Shown here in pieces: positions 33,641-44,445 of a stretch of 64,000 nt of DNA. This stretch comes from Epiperipatus broadwayi (taxonomy: Eukaryota > Onychophora > Udeonychophora > Euonychophora > Peripatidae): positions 6,845,800-6,909,799 of the forward strand of contig JAQFVV010000018.1 of the NCBI GenBank assembly GCA_028023455.1. Direction: 5' to 3'. Position 1 is the first letter of the stretch. Every line of letters starts with the position of its first letter. Below the pieces are notes generated by a model. That model was not told the origin of the DNA. It did not search any database and worked only from the letters and a program-made list of their open reading frames with translations. Both the position numbers and the translations under genes were made by a program.

Positions 33641-34339
33641 TATGAGATTGTCCTCACTATCCTCAGGGTCCAGAGGCTGGTCAAAAGTTTTATGCCAGAA
33701 TTCCCCCTGTAACTTTTGTCATCCCTGGAGAATTTGATGCATCCCATCAGGTTAGAATGCCAGCAGAGACCTAATAACTAATCCCCTGCAGATGGTTGAT
33801 GATGGATTACCCCTGCCAGTGGCCAGTAAATTTGATACCCCCTGGCTGATCCTCCAAAATGTAAAAGGAAAAGCCAACTGTGGAGATTCATCTTCTCCCT
33901 GCTTCTTATCTGGCTTGGATAATGTGACAGTTGACAATTTACTGGTACTTAATGATATGCTTAATAGGACCATCATTCCATATGAAAAGAAATCTGGCAG
34001 TTTTCTTCTTTTGTGTCCAGCCCTCCATGTGAAGAAACTCCTGCCCTAGTTGATGATTTGCTCACTCCCATGTCCCAAATTATTAAGAATTGCAAAGAGC
34101 AGAGGGTCCAATTGGAGGGTTTGTATTCGTTTGTATTCTTCCTCTACAAGTGTTGACTGTGATGCCTGATCAGACCCTGATTTGGATATTTCTCCCCTTG
34201 CTGTTGATCCCAAGGCAGATGATGGGTTCCCAATCTTAAGAGAGTCCCCTGAAACTCCTGGATCTTAACTGACTGAGGCCTGAATTTGTGGGACAGAGCC
34301 TATGCCCTCTCACATTAATTCCAGAGGCAGGCCCCTGAT

Positions 34340-35340
34340 GTCTTATGCTTATCCAAAATGAAATTGCATCTTTGGTCCAATCCTCGATTTATTAACATAA
34401 AGGAGTTTGGCTTCTTACACTTCTCATTCTCCACAGCGCAGCATCAGGAGGCATTGACATCATAATAAGCAAAAACCCCAATCATGCTATTCGAGATTCT
34501 GCATATCAATTCAAACTGTCTGATAGCAATCATCCACTTTCAAGGATGGTCATTCAATTTGATCAATGTCTACCTTTCAAAAAATTCTGAGATAGTAATG
34601 AAAGTCATTCGTACCATCAATTCCACACTCAGAACAAATGTTTCACAGTCTAATCATAAGTGATTTTAATCACTCTTATCAATCACTTCAATCCAAATTA
34701 ACAAAATTCCTGAGCCTACCCATAGCAAGTGGGAGAAACCTCTTCCATGAAGATGCTTTTTTGTTTTACATGTAGCACTCAAGATCCTTAATAGATCTCA
34801 TATTCTTCTCACCCTCACTGTCAGGTTTGATTGAATCTCACCTTTGGCTGAATGTATTTTTGGACCACCTTGCACTAGAGGTCAAGATCAGCTTGAGAGA
34901 TGCTATAACCCTGATCACAACCTACCTCATACCATAAGGATGTTGACCAGGTCAAATATAACAACTCAACTGGTTTCAGTGGCCTACATTGTGTTTCACC
35001 ATCTTAAGATATTAACTTTTCCAGGATTGTTGAGGCATAGGCAGCTTTCACCAGCTCTTTGAGTGATCTGGTCAATCACTATACCATTAAGATGAAAGGC
35101 CCAGTCTGGCTGATTGCAGAGCTTGATTCCATTGCCCAGGACCTACACAATATGCCTTTTAAAGCCCAAAACACTCCCAACATTCTTGCCCTAAAGGCTA
35201 AATACAAGTCCTCCCAGAGTGCCATCACCAAGTACCTCTTGATCAAGAGGGCACTATGGTATATCATCAACATTGCTGGACTAGGGGTTATTTTTGGTGG
35301 GCTCTTAGTTCAGGCAAAAGATCTAGGGCCCAGAGATTGA
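34340..35340 (+). pseudogene. LINE-D AP endonuclease remnant and linker
   Basis: Frame-shifted pieces read LIAIIHFQGWSFNLINVYLS, then E-I-V-M-K-V-I-R-T-I-N, FNHSYQS, H-S-R-S-L-I-D-L-I-F-F-S and DHLALEVKI. These match the N-x-Y, G-D-F-N-like, D-L-x-F and S-D-H landmarks of LINE AP endonucleases. The following 93-residue frame (35059-35340) reads GPVWLIAELDSIAQDLHNMP and a Lys-rich helix, the usual linker before RT. Confidence 0.5.
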
Positions 35341-35639
35341 TTAAGATGCAGGGTAATTGCTACACTGGCTCTTATATTCTGGCCAGGATCTGGGTGTTCT
35401 ACACCCTCAAATTCCAGACTCTGGAAATGTCCAGCTCCCACAGGTCCCCCAGAAGATCCTTCAAGGCCTGAATTCTATTAAAACAAATCTTTTCTGGAAA
35501 GACTGCATACTGACTTGCATGGGATTCCCAAATCCCCTCTATATCATCTACAAACTTTACCATGCCCACCATCAAGAAGATAGTCAATTTACTTGCTGAT
35601 AACAGCTAGGAGGCCCTCAGGATCTGTCCAATTGCAATG

Positions 35640-35870
35640 GTACCCTCATCAAGAAGTGGGAGGGCCCTCATGATTTGGCAACCTTTGGTCAATCTCCATG
35701 ATGCTACTGCTGATTAAGACAATGGAGAGTCTTATAAAAGAGGACATCCAATATAACATCATTGGATCCCTCTCGTCTTGTCAGTTTGCCAAGAAGAGCT
35801 GCTCAACTGCTGATTCTATCAGCCAATTTTGCCTCCTAGTCAAATCATATGCATAACAATGTGTTTCAGA
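35640..35870 (+). pseudogene. LINE-D start of reverse transcriptase
   Basis: Reading through a frameshift: W-Q-P-L-V-N-L-H-D-A-T-A, LLIKTMESLIKEDIQYNIIG and CQFAKKSCSTADSISQF. These correspond to RT motifs 1-2 (N-x-R-P-L, the R-L-x-x-L-I helix, Q-x-G-F-x-x-x-x-S-x-x-D). The catalytic palm does not follow. Confidence 0.55.
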
Positions 35871-35880
35871 TGCAACTCAT

Positions 35881-36739
35881 GACCCAAATTGATGGATTGA
35901 CAGCTGTATATTGTTATCAATCATAATAATTCACACACAAAACTAATTAGCTAAAACTAACATCTGCTTAATATAACTTTATCTAGCTTGTCTATTCATC
36001 AGACTTGCCTTCCATTAAATTTTTAAAATTTTACTGATTTAACATATTATTATTAATTAAATAAAGTGGAAATAACTGATTAACATACCAACATTTAATA
36101 GCATGGCAAGAGATTGTGATTAGCTAATTGCCTTTTTTTTATAGATAGACAACTTCTATATTTATCCATTCTTTTTTTTTTATTTCATAAGTAATTTCAT
36201 ATAAATAAAGATACAATAAAAGACAAATAACCCCCAAGATCCATTTCATGCTAAAACAGCACTCATCAGTTGGGCCAGGTCATCATCTATACATGAAGAT
36301 TATTTATGTAGAGAAAATTGTCTCATTTTTATTTTCAAGCATCAATTTACTCAACTTCCAACTTTTACATTATCAACTTTTTGATGAACATGTAATGATT
36401 ATTACTAATCATTTATTAAACTAGAGATTCTCTAGCACAGATATAAACTTTAATCCAAGTTAAATATTAATATATCTGATTTTTGCTGACCATATAGTGG
36501 CATAATAAAAAGACCAAATTACCATCTTTTGCCACACCTGCTTGTAAGTAGACTAAAAATAAATCATTTAACTAAGTATTAGTTTAAAAGTTATATGTAT
36601 TGTTTCAGCTTAGCAGTTTATATTTAGTCTTTAGGTATTTGTGGAGTTGATTCTTATCATAGCTATGGTGGAATAGATTGCTTTCATTTATAAATGAATG
36701 TTTACCAGACTCAATGTGTTTTTTAAAAAATCAAGAAGG
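35881..36739. other. A+T-rich DNA, no gene seen
   Basis: No repeat or frame supported. Confidence 0.35.
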
Positions 36740-38140
36740 AATATAGATATCGTTTTTGTTGCTGACAAATGTAAGAAAAGGATTGAAAACAAAGAAGGGA
36801 TATATATTATATATTGCTTTTATTGATTTGGTTAAGATATCTGAGTCAGTTAATAGAACATATCTATAACATTGTTTGAAATTAGTTGCTTGTCCATCAA
36901 AATTTATTCATATTACATACATGATGAAATGAGAGAAAGTATTATTATACAGGTGAAAGATTTAAACCATTTAAGATAAAAATTTGTGTTAAATAAGGAT
37001 ATGTACTTGGTGGAATTTTAAATTTGAAGCAATTAAATTTATAGATAGCTTAATCAAATAGGGATTAAAATATGATACAGATTCAATAATGGAATTTTTA
37101 ATTTGAATCTATTAAAAATGAATTAAAAATTTGTTCTTGGATTCTGGAATTACAATATGATGATAGTTGTTCTATTTTTGAAAGTTCAAAAAATAATATA
37201 CAGAATGATTTTAAAGTTTTGAAGCAACATATAAAGACTTTGGTTATTAATTAACATTTAAAAATTCAAGTTTTTTTTTTAATTATCAGTCAATGAAGAA
37301 AATCCCACAACAATTTTCAGCTTGGATGGTTATCAACTTGAGAATTAATTATCTTGCTTATTTTATAAATAGAAAAGTAGACTTAAAAATGTTGAAGTTC
37401 AACACAGACTCTATTGTGTTATTATTGTTTTTAACAAGTTATAAAAGAGTATTTCACCACAGGGAAATAACTACTGCAAAGAAGTTAGCTGTATATAGAG
37501 CCGATATTTCACTTAATATATTCTATGGAAGTGAAACTTGGACAGGTTATCAGTGTAATATAAATGCCATTAGGAAAGTTTCATTTAAGATGCTCCTGAA
37601 ATTTAAAAAATATAATGGCAAATCATAAAACTGTGATACTATTGAGTTCATTATTGTAAAATCACACCTTCATTGGATTAGTCATAAAACAAATGAATAA
37701 TGGAAGACTTTCTAAAAGGATATTTTACGGTGGACCTGAGCATGCTTTTCATGGAGGGTTAAACCTGGTCTATGATATAAGGATCAATTCTTACATATTC
37801 TAAAGAAGGGTAATGCAAATTGTTTTCATTGGGAAGATATGTAAAATAGATACGCTGGAAAGCTTCAGTTGACAGGGTGTTGAAGGATTTTTGAAAAAAA
37901 AGTTTTTTGCTCTAGAAATTAAAAGACAGCATCATAAAATATCAAGTAAACAGAAAAGTGGACCAACAGATTCTATATGTGCATGCATTTATAGTTCACA
38001 AATTAGTATAAGCAGGATAGTTATGGGTCACAGCAAAACTCACTTTTAGACTTTTTCTACCCACCCTATTTTTTTTCTTTTTGGAGTTGGAATGTCCCTG
38101 TTCGTTTAGGAATGGCTACCTTCTACTATTATTATTAATT
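36740..38140 (+). pseudogene. RTE-like LINE relic, RT to C-terminus
   Basis: Plus-strand frames with many stops. YIAFIDLVKISESVNRTYL at about 36811-36867 matches RT motif A (F-I-D-x-x-K-A-F-D-S-V-N-R). A 111-codon piece (37293-37628) has AVYRADISLNIFYGSETWTG, the Y-G-S-E-T-W-T landmark, followed by a helix and more distal C-terminal fragments up to about 38060. It is oriented opposite to the relics at 18.93 and 25.87 kb and probably of the same clade. Confidence 0.6.
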
Positions 38141-38879
38141 TTATAGGTAGCATGTATTTATGTATGGAAACAATAATAAAAATTAACTATAGAAAATATA
38201 AAAACAAAAGAAAACACAATTACCTGTTTACACAGCCGCTTTTAATATTTCATCAGGAACAAATAGCCACATGACTTCCTTCAAAACTTAAACATTAAAA
38301 ATCATTTGCATATGTGATGTCGTAATAAATTCCTATAGTTATTAATCTTTTTTTTTTATCAATCAACCATTGATTTATTATGATAAATATTTTAGTTATT
38401 TTTTTACAAGAAGACTAAAAAAAAAAGAGACGCCTTTATTATCTTATCAAACTTTACAAAAGTACTATTTAATTTATTGATTAAAAAAAACACAAAGATA
38501 TGTACAATATATATATGCAAAAAAAAAAAAAAGATACAAAAACATCATGTGTACAAAAAATTATTGTGCATTTACATCAATTTTCAATTATAACGTATTA
38601 AATAATAATTAATGATTTAAAAATAAAGTATTAGGAAGCTAGGTAATTAAAAGATGTAATAGTACCTATATTCTTACCATCAAAACGTAAAGTCTTAAAT
38701 TTATAAATTAAAAACCTTTTTTTTTTTGTTTTCTTTCTTTGGTAGAGAAAAAATTATTCTGTTCAATCAATAATAAAGTTTTACAGAATAAATTTATAAA
38801 TATAAACTATCATAACACATTATTGGATAAGGCAGTAATAAAACTTCAGAAATTTATAGAAAATGATTTCTTCTACATA
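38141..38879. other. A+T-rich DNA, no gene seen
   Basis: Long A and T runs only. Confidence 0.35.
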
Positions 38880-39450
38880 AGAAAAAAAGTAACCAATTGG
38901 AAGTTCCATCACTAGTTCTTCTATTAATGATTTACTTAATACTAACTACATACTGCAGACACATTAACATATTAAATTCCACAGATTATCCAAAATATAT
39001 TTTTCCCAACTTACCTAAAGTTGTGTATTGAAGATACAAACACTTAAGGATAGATTAGCATAAACGAACTTTATGATTAATTTTATATCAAAAAAGAGTG
39101 TCTTTCATGTGGAGATAAAAGATGTCTTAAATGCAAATATATTATTATGACAAAAATGATCCAAGATCACACCATTAATGATTTTAAAAAGTATATCCAC
39201 AACTACACCAATTGTGAAAGTGTAAACTTAATATATTTAATAGAATGTAGCAGATGCTTGAACTATTACCTAAGATTGTAGTTTTGATATTTTACATAAA
39301 AAAGAAGACAACATTTCAATTTACCAGATCACTCAATTGAAAATTTAAGAGTGGTTATATTACAGAACAATTTTTCCTTCACAAGAGAAAAAAAAATAGT
39401 TATAAATTGAAGACGTTAACATTCTCATGTTTTCTAATGCTCTATTTTTC
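38880..39450 (+). pseudogene. PLE relic: RT/GIY-YIG junction
   Basis: A plus-strand frame with frameshifts reads DYPKYIFPNLPKVVY-RYKHL, then KECLSCGDKRCLKCKYI, CESVNLIYLIECSRCLNYYL, FNLPDHSIENLRVVILQNNF and SFTREKK. This order (a C-x2-C...C-x2-C knuckle, then a Y-L-I-x-C-x-x-C strand, H-F-N-L-P-D-H-S, and I-L-Q...R-E) is characteristic of the C-terminal part of PLE proteins of the Neptune/Poseidon type. The Y-V-G core itself is degraded (YYLRL). It lies about 700 bp upstream of the hammerhead palindrome. Confidence 0.65.
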
Positions 39451-39856
39451 ATTTACTAATAATTGTTTATTATATAATATGATAGAAATGAGAATTAATA
39501 TGAATATACAATTTCTTGTAAACATATTATTTTTGTAGAGTTTGATAAGAAAATAGTTCGGTTTTTTTTGTCATTTTGTAAAAACAAACAAACAAACAAA
39601 CTAAGATATTTATCACAATAGATTAGTGTTTGTGTTGTTAGATATGAAAATGATTTTTAATGTTGAAATTTTAAAGGAAGCTATTTGACTGTTTTTTCCA
39701 ATGATAATTAGACCTCTGGTTGAAATATTAAAAGCAGCTATATAGACAAATAATTGTGTTTTATATATGTACCTGGCTTATAAAGGCCATGTTTTTTTTA
39801 ATTAATTGCTTTAACAATTTTTTTTAAAGATTTAATGCAAATTAAACAAAACATTT
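39451..39856. other. No gene seen
   Basis: A+T-rich. It includes an aaacaaacaaacaaac run near 39587. Confidence 0.3.
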
Positions 39857-39950
39857 TATATAATTTTAATGCACAAATCAGTGCATAACAGCAGAGCTTC
39901 TTCAATTTAAATCACAATTTATGCGCTGATTTGTGCATTAAAATTATATA
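39857..39950. repeat. Hairpin-forming inverted repeat
   Basis: 30-bp arms (39857-39886 and 39921-39950, with gcacaaatcagtgcat against atgcgctgatttgtgc) enclose a 34-nt loop, with one mismatch. A (TA)n run follows directly. Confidence 0.75.
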
Positions 39951-40085
39951 TATATATATATATAGTAGGCAGCTGAGTGTAAAATAATTTCTTTTTAAAA
40001 CATTTTAATATTATATAAATAAATGTGATAAATGTAACCAGCTATTTTCATATTATGGTTTATTAATGCCATATAATTTTTCAAA

Positions 40086-40089
<4 letters not shown>

Positions 40090-40126
<37 letters not shown>
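40090..40126. repeat. (TA)n microsatellite
   Basis: Uninterrupted TA run just left of the 40.15-kb palindrome. Confidence 0.9.
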
Positions 40127-40128
<2 letters not shown>

Positions 40129-40204
40129 ATTCTAATGTTTTCACGGATAAAAGATGTCATATTATTATTACTATTTGCGGGATATTCCGTGTAGTGAAAA
40201 AGCT

Positions 40205-40252
40205 AAATGCTGACATTTCAGTACAATATCAAGTACCTTCCTCAGAGCATCC
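40205..40252 (-). ncRNA. Hammerhead motif, left arm (one core-adjacent change)
   Basis: This is the mirror of the right-arm motif on the minus strand, with GAAATGTC instead of GAAACGTC. A C-G pair of the short helix III becomes U-G, which may weaken it. Confidence 0.5.
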
Positions 40253-40275
40253 TCTTTCTCAAATTTGAGAAAGAG

Positions 40276-40321
40276 GATGCTCTGAGGAAGGTACTTGATA
40301 TTGTACTGAAACGTCAGCATT
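40276..40321 (+). ncRNA. Type I hammerhead ribozyme motif with minimal helix III
   Basis: All parts are visible. Helix I: GATGCT (40276-40281) with AGCATT (40316-40321). Core CTGAGGA (40282-40288), which fits CUGANGA. Helix II: GTAC (40291-40294) with GTAC (40303-40306), loop of 8. GAAA (40308-40311). A 2-bp helix III with no loop: A311-U314 and C312-G313. The predicted cleavage is after C315 (GUC). Such very short helix III variants are known in PLEs and animal retrozymes and act best as dimers. Activity is inferred, not shown. Confidence 0.6.
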
Positions 40322-40396
40322 TAGCTTTTTCACTACACGGAATATCCCGCAAATAGTAATAATAATATGACATATATATATATATAATATTTAATT

Positions 40397-42323
40397 TTAG
40401 TAATTGTTTTGTAACCTGATTATTACCTGTGCATTTGGCATATAAATAAATGTGAGAAATTCACAATTGAAAAAAGAAATGTTTGGAAACAACTTGGCCT
40501 TCAGAAATGTAGCTGGCAAGGTATTAATACATTTAGCTTTATTAATTTTGTACATCTAGCCCTCATCTGGGTACACACAACTATTAATAAAGCTAAATTA
40601 AGATTAAAAATTTTAAATTATATTTGATATGTGAATTTGTCAGCATTTGAATGACTGCTTTGTAAAAAAATTACAATTATGAATTACTTTCTTCACATAA
40701 AATTATCATAATATAAATTATGGTTTAATTAGATATAGTTCTTAATTAACAAAAACAATTTAAAAGTTTTTTTTTTGGATTTTTCAATTGTTAATTTGAT
40801 AGTATTTCTTACAGACAAGTTTAATAGTTTTTTAAATTGGTTTGATATGTGAGAACCTGATGAACAAACATACAGTAAAATCACATGACAGCTTTATGAA
40901 CAAACATACATTCACCAATCAGATAACAGAAAAAATAGGAATTTTATATATAGATAGATATTTACTAATTTCAGCAGTATGTAAATAATTTTTTACCATT
41001 GCTCTAATATGTAACCTGTAGGAATACAATCATATTACAGTACATTATCGTTATTTTGTACTGTTGAAATGAATAATATTTAATTTAAAATATGGCTAGA
41101 TCAATTTGTGAACTAAGATTGCTACTAATAATTAGTTTTAGCCTTTTTGGATATCAATGTTGATTTATTTACAGTATATATGTTTGTAGGTCAAATGAAA
41201 AAGAATATCACTTTTTATTTGACTGAATGGATTGGCATTGATAAATGAAAAGTTAAAATTGTATTTGCAAGTTTATTTAAAAATGGTTTATTATGAATCT
41301 GCTTACAAATAATTTCAGCTAAGGGTTTGAATGAGAAGGTTCTGCAATATGATATATATATATATATATAAAACCCGTCAATATTTAGACAATTCCAATA
41401 TAAATAACAATCAACAATTTCAAACTGTTGTCAAGGCAACTTCCTTTTAACAATAAAGGTGGAATATACATAAATTAAAGACTCGACTAATTAGCCAAAT
41501 ATTGCTAATAAATTTGTCAGTATTTCTTTGACTTATTAATTTGCTTAACTAATGCAAAATTTTCATTTTCACTATCCATCTCAAATGTATATAGGAATTA
41601 AAAGAGTAAAATCCATTACATGTAAACACTTCCTCATTTAAATATGACCCAATTCTAACTTCAATGGAAGAGTCCTGATCAATATTAAATGGATAGGTGA
41701 TTAGCAAATATTATATAAACCTAAAATTTAAATTGTTGTCATTGATCACATTTGTAGTATAGTACATTTTCACATGACTACAATTAAAAACAGCATTATA
41801 AAAAATATTTCTCTTTCATGAGCAGAATAATTTAGATCAAAAGCCCACAAAGTAAAACTATTTCACAATGCGCAAAACTGAAGACATGATGGTTATTTTC
41901 AGCATTATCTAATCATTATTGCTTTACAATTACCACATTGTATTTTCTAGTGTTATGATATCATACCTTTTAAATTTAAAAGAAAATCCATTCTATTATT
42001 TAAATTTGAATTACAAGTTATCAGAGGTGAGCAAAGTACAATATCATAACTAATGTGGATGTTATAATTTGTTATAAGAACTAGACAATGATCAATTAAA
42101 AACAAAGGCCACACTTTAAATCAAAAAAATTTAAGTAAAAAGCACAATGCAAATAATAATTTCATGAAAGTTTACCTAATAATATAAATTTTTTATGGTT
42201 GTCAGAATTGCATTTTAAAACAAATCATAACAAATTTGCAATTAAAATAATAACAACAGCATTAATATTTCTGGTTTTAAAGCTTACAAGATCACATAAT
42301 AGTTTGGCCATACAAACAATGCT
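40397..42323. other. A+T-rich DNA, no gene seen
   Basis: Contains a small inverted repeat (agctttattaat at about 40534 with attaataaagct at about 40584) and a (TA)n run at 41350-41371 followed by a weak PLE-end-like patch. No genes. Confidence 0.35.
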
Positions 42324-42457
42324 AAAAAGTAATAATGTAGTCAAGCGTTGGTGGTCAAGAGGTCAGTGACAGCTGCCTTAGAAGCAGTTGTCCTGGGTTA
42401 GCGGGTTCACTTCCTGGCTGATGTTATGACACAAGGAAAAAAAAAAGTAATAATGTA
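42324..42457 (+). mobile_element. tRNA-derived SINE with 16-bp target duplications
   Basis: The body at 42340-42441 has an A-box-like tggtcaagagg, an anticodon-arm-like CTGC...GCAG hairpin, a B-box gggttcacttcc, then tggctgatgttatgacac and a poly(A)-like tail. It is flanked by aaaaagtaataatgta at 42324-42339 and 42442-42457, a convincing 16-bp duplication of the kind made by LINE machinery. This is the cleanest SINE copy in the window and defines the family's ends. Confidence 0.85.
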
Positions 42458-42796
42458 TTCTTCAAAAAAAAAAAAAGGCAACTTTTACAATTGAAACATA
42501 TTAGAACAATGTGTAGAAAATTCTATCATTTTAAGAAAATTTAAAATCCAATTAATGTTTTATTTATATATTATTTAAAAATATTTACTGGATAATAAAT
42601 TAAGTTTACAGATTAATAAAATCATATTATTAATTGTTATTGTGATATCGGGAATAAGTGCATAAGGGACAAAAAGAAATATAATGATATATACAATAGA
42701 TTTTATTAAATATTTTAAAATTGTACAATTTACTTTGCTGATTTCATTCATATCAAATGATTCCAATTAATATGCAAGTACAAATAAATAAACACA
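42458..42796. other. No gene seen
   Basis: A+T-rich. Confidence 0.3.
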
Positions 42797-43085
42797 ATGC
42801 ATAACATCTCATAATGATACATCACAAATAAGTAGTATGTAACATTTTATATTAAAACATCATCAGTAAACAGTACATATCATGCTACAATAAAGCATAT
42901 AAATAAGCAGCACATAACATATAATGAAACATCATAAATAAATAGTACATAACATATTACTATGAGCATCATAAATTAACAGCTCATAACATATTACTAA
43001 AGTGTAACATATTACAATGAAGCATCAACATAAGCAACAAGTTACATCTTACAATGAAGAATCATACATAAATGTATAGCAGCAA
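42797..43085. repeat. Minisatellite, period about 40 bp
   Basis: Roughly seven diverged units share cataacatattacaatga, gcatcataaataa and cag/tagtacat. Spacing varies by insertions and deletions. Confidence 0.6.
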
Positions 43086-43760
43086 TTTGTAAATGAGTGG
43101 CTATTATAACTTCAAAAAAAGAAAAAGAAAAACAAACTACTTTAGAAACCAATTTTGCAATGACTTATACTGCAGCATAACCAGATATATTTTGAATACT
43201 ACATAGAATAAAAAATAAAGATGTTAAATTTTAATAAAAATGAATAATTTAGTAAAATAAACAAAAAAATCGGAAAGAATTATTATAAATGGAGTTATAG
43301 TATCAAATAAACAAACATTTTCTTCATATTCAAAACAAAGGACAAATACCTACATAATTACTTCATTACTAATAAATTTGTTATTTTCTATTTATCCATT
43401 AATTGCACACACACATATAATTTATTCCAACAATATACTTTTGCATAACAAAAATATACATAAGCATATTATCAATGCACATAAAAATTATTAATAATAA
43501 AAAAATTATAATATAAATAATTTTTAAAAATGCTTTAAAATAAAATTATCCTAATTAAATAAATATATTTTACAACAAGTAAAAAAAGCTCTCACCTTAA
43601 TTATAATATCTTTTTGAGCTCACCTACTCATAATATATTTATATATGTGTGTGTGTTTTGTATGCACACATAGGATCTGGTTGTCTATTGGGTAGTTGTT
43701 CTGACCATGTCATGTGGCCACTAGGTGACACTGTGGTACTGTCAACAATCACCAAGAAGG
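43086..43760. other. No gene seen
   Basis: A+T-rich sequence with a less A+T-rich patch at 43660-43750 that has no recognised content. Confidence 0.3.
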
Positions 43761-43766
43761 CTGTAA

Positions 43767-44445
43767 GTGATAAATTTCTATCCAAAAGTGGCTGAAATTG
43801 GCAAATTAAAATGCCTAAGGCATAGTAAATCGAATAAATCCTTAGAAAATACAAATAATAAAAAAACCCAAGAAAACGCTATGAAATTAGAATTACAAAA
43901 ACAGAAATCGGTGAAAATACGTCAAACGCAAACTGCCAGAATGAAGAATTCTTTGCTGAAATGGACAAAGTAAAATGCCTAAGGCAAAATAAATTGAACA
44001 AAATCTTCTAAAATACAAATTAAAAAAAATAAGAAAATTCTATAAAATTCAAACTACAACAAAAACAGAAATTGGTGAAAATACGTCAAATGCAACTGAA
44101 AAATTTCTATCCAAAAGTAGCTGAAATGGACAAACTAGAATGCCTAAATTGAACAAATCTTTCTAAAATACAAATTAAAAAAAAAACCAAGAAAATGCTA
44201 TGACATTCGATTTACAACAAAAATACTTTAATGGTAAATGTCAAAAAAATTAACAAAGCTTCATTAATGGTGGATGGGTCTTGATTGTGGGAATTACAAA
44301 AAAAAAATCATCAATATTTGGCTTTCAATATTTGCAAGTATGCATCTGCGATTAGATTCCAAAGCAGCACAAAATACAAATTAAAAAAAAAAAAAACCAA
44401 GAAAATTCTATGCAAATATAAAAACAGAAATTGGTGTCTAATTAA
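43767..44445. repeat. Minisatellite, diverged ~130-200-bp units
   Basis: At least three to four units share aatttctatccaaaagt, aaatgcctaagg, taaaatacaaattaaaaa and aacagaaattggtgaaaata. Unit length varies through deletions, and the last copy is partial (about 44365-44440). Confidence 0.65.

Larger units (their letters stand above)
31700..35880 (+). mobile_element. LINE-D: 5' two thirds of a non-LTR retrotransposon
   Basis: In order on the plus strand: ORF1-like frames (31702-33634) with a zinc-knuckle region, an AP endonuclease relic (about 34340-34930), an EN-RT linker (about 35040-35340) and the start of the RT (35640-35860). The sequence is clearly less A+T-rich than its neighbours. It stops in early RT, with no palm or 3' end following, the reverse of the usual 5' truncation. 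Multiple frameshifts and stops make it inactive. Confidence 0.65.
40132..40386. mobile_element. Palindromic element carrying hammerhead motifs
   Basis: The core is a 220-bp near-perfect palindrome (40154-40373, centred on tctcaaatttgaga) with at least one mismatch between its 110-bp arms. A 22-bp left piece and a right (TA)n tail complete it. The direct repeat atatttaatt at 40122-40131 and 40387-40396 may be a 10-bp target duplication. The arms have no coding frame but contain a hammerhead consensus. Proximity to the PLE relic suggests a PLE-dependent non-autonomous element (inference). Confidence 0.6.

Noticed and set aside
41372-41450. Possible hammerhead-like remnant beside (TA)n (minus strand ccttgacaac...ttgaaattg)
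   Set aside because: No convincing helix II, and the core is too degenerate. The similarity to PLE ends rests mainly on position next to (TA)n.
42797-43085. CRISPR-like regular repeats
   Set aside because: Units are diverged, contiguous and without spacers, in a eukaryotic context. This is a minisatellite.
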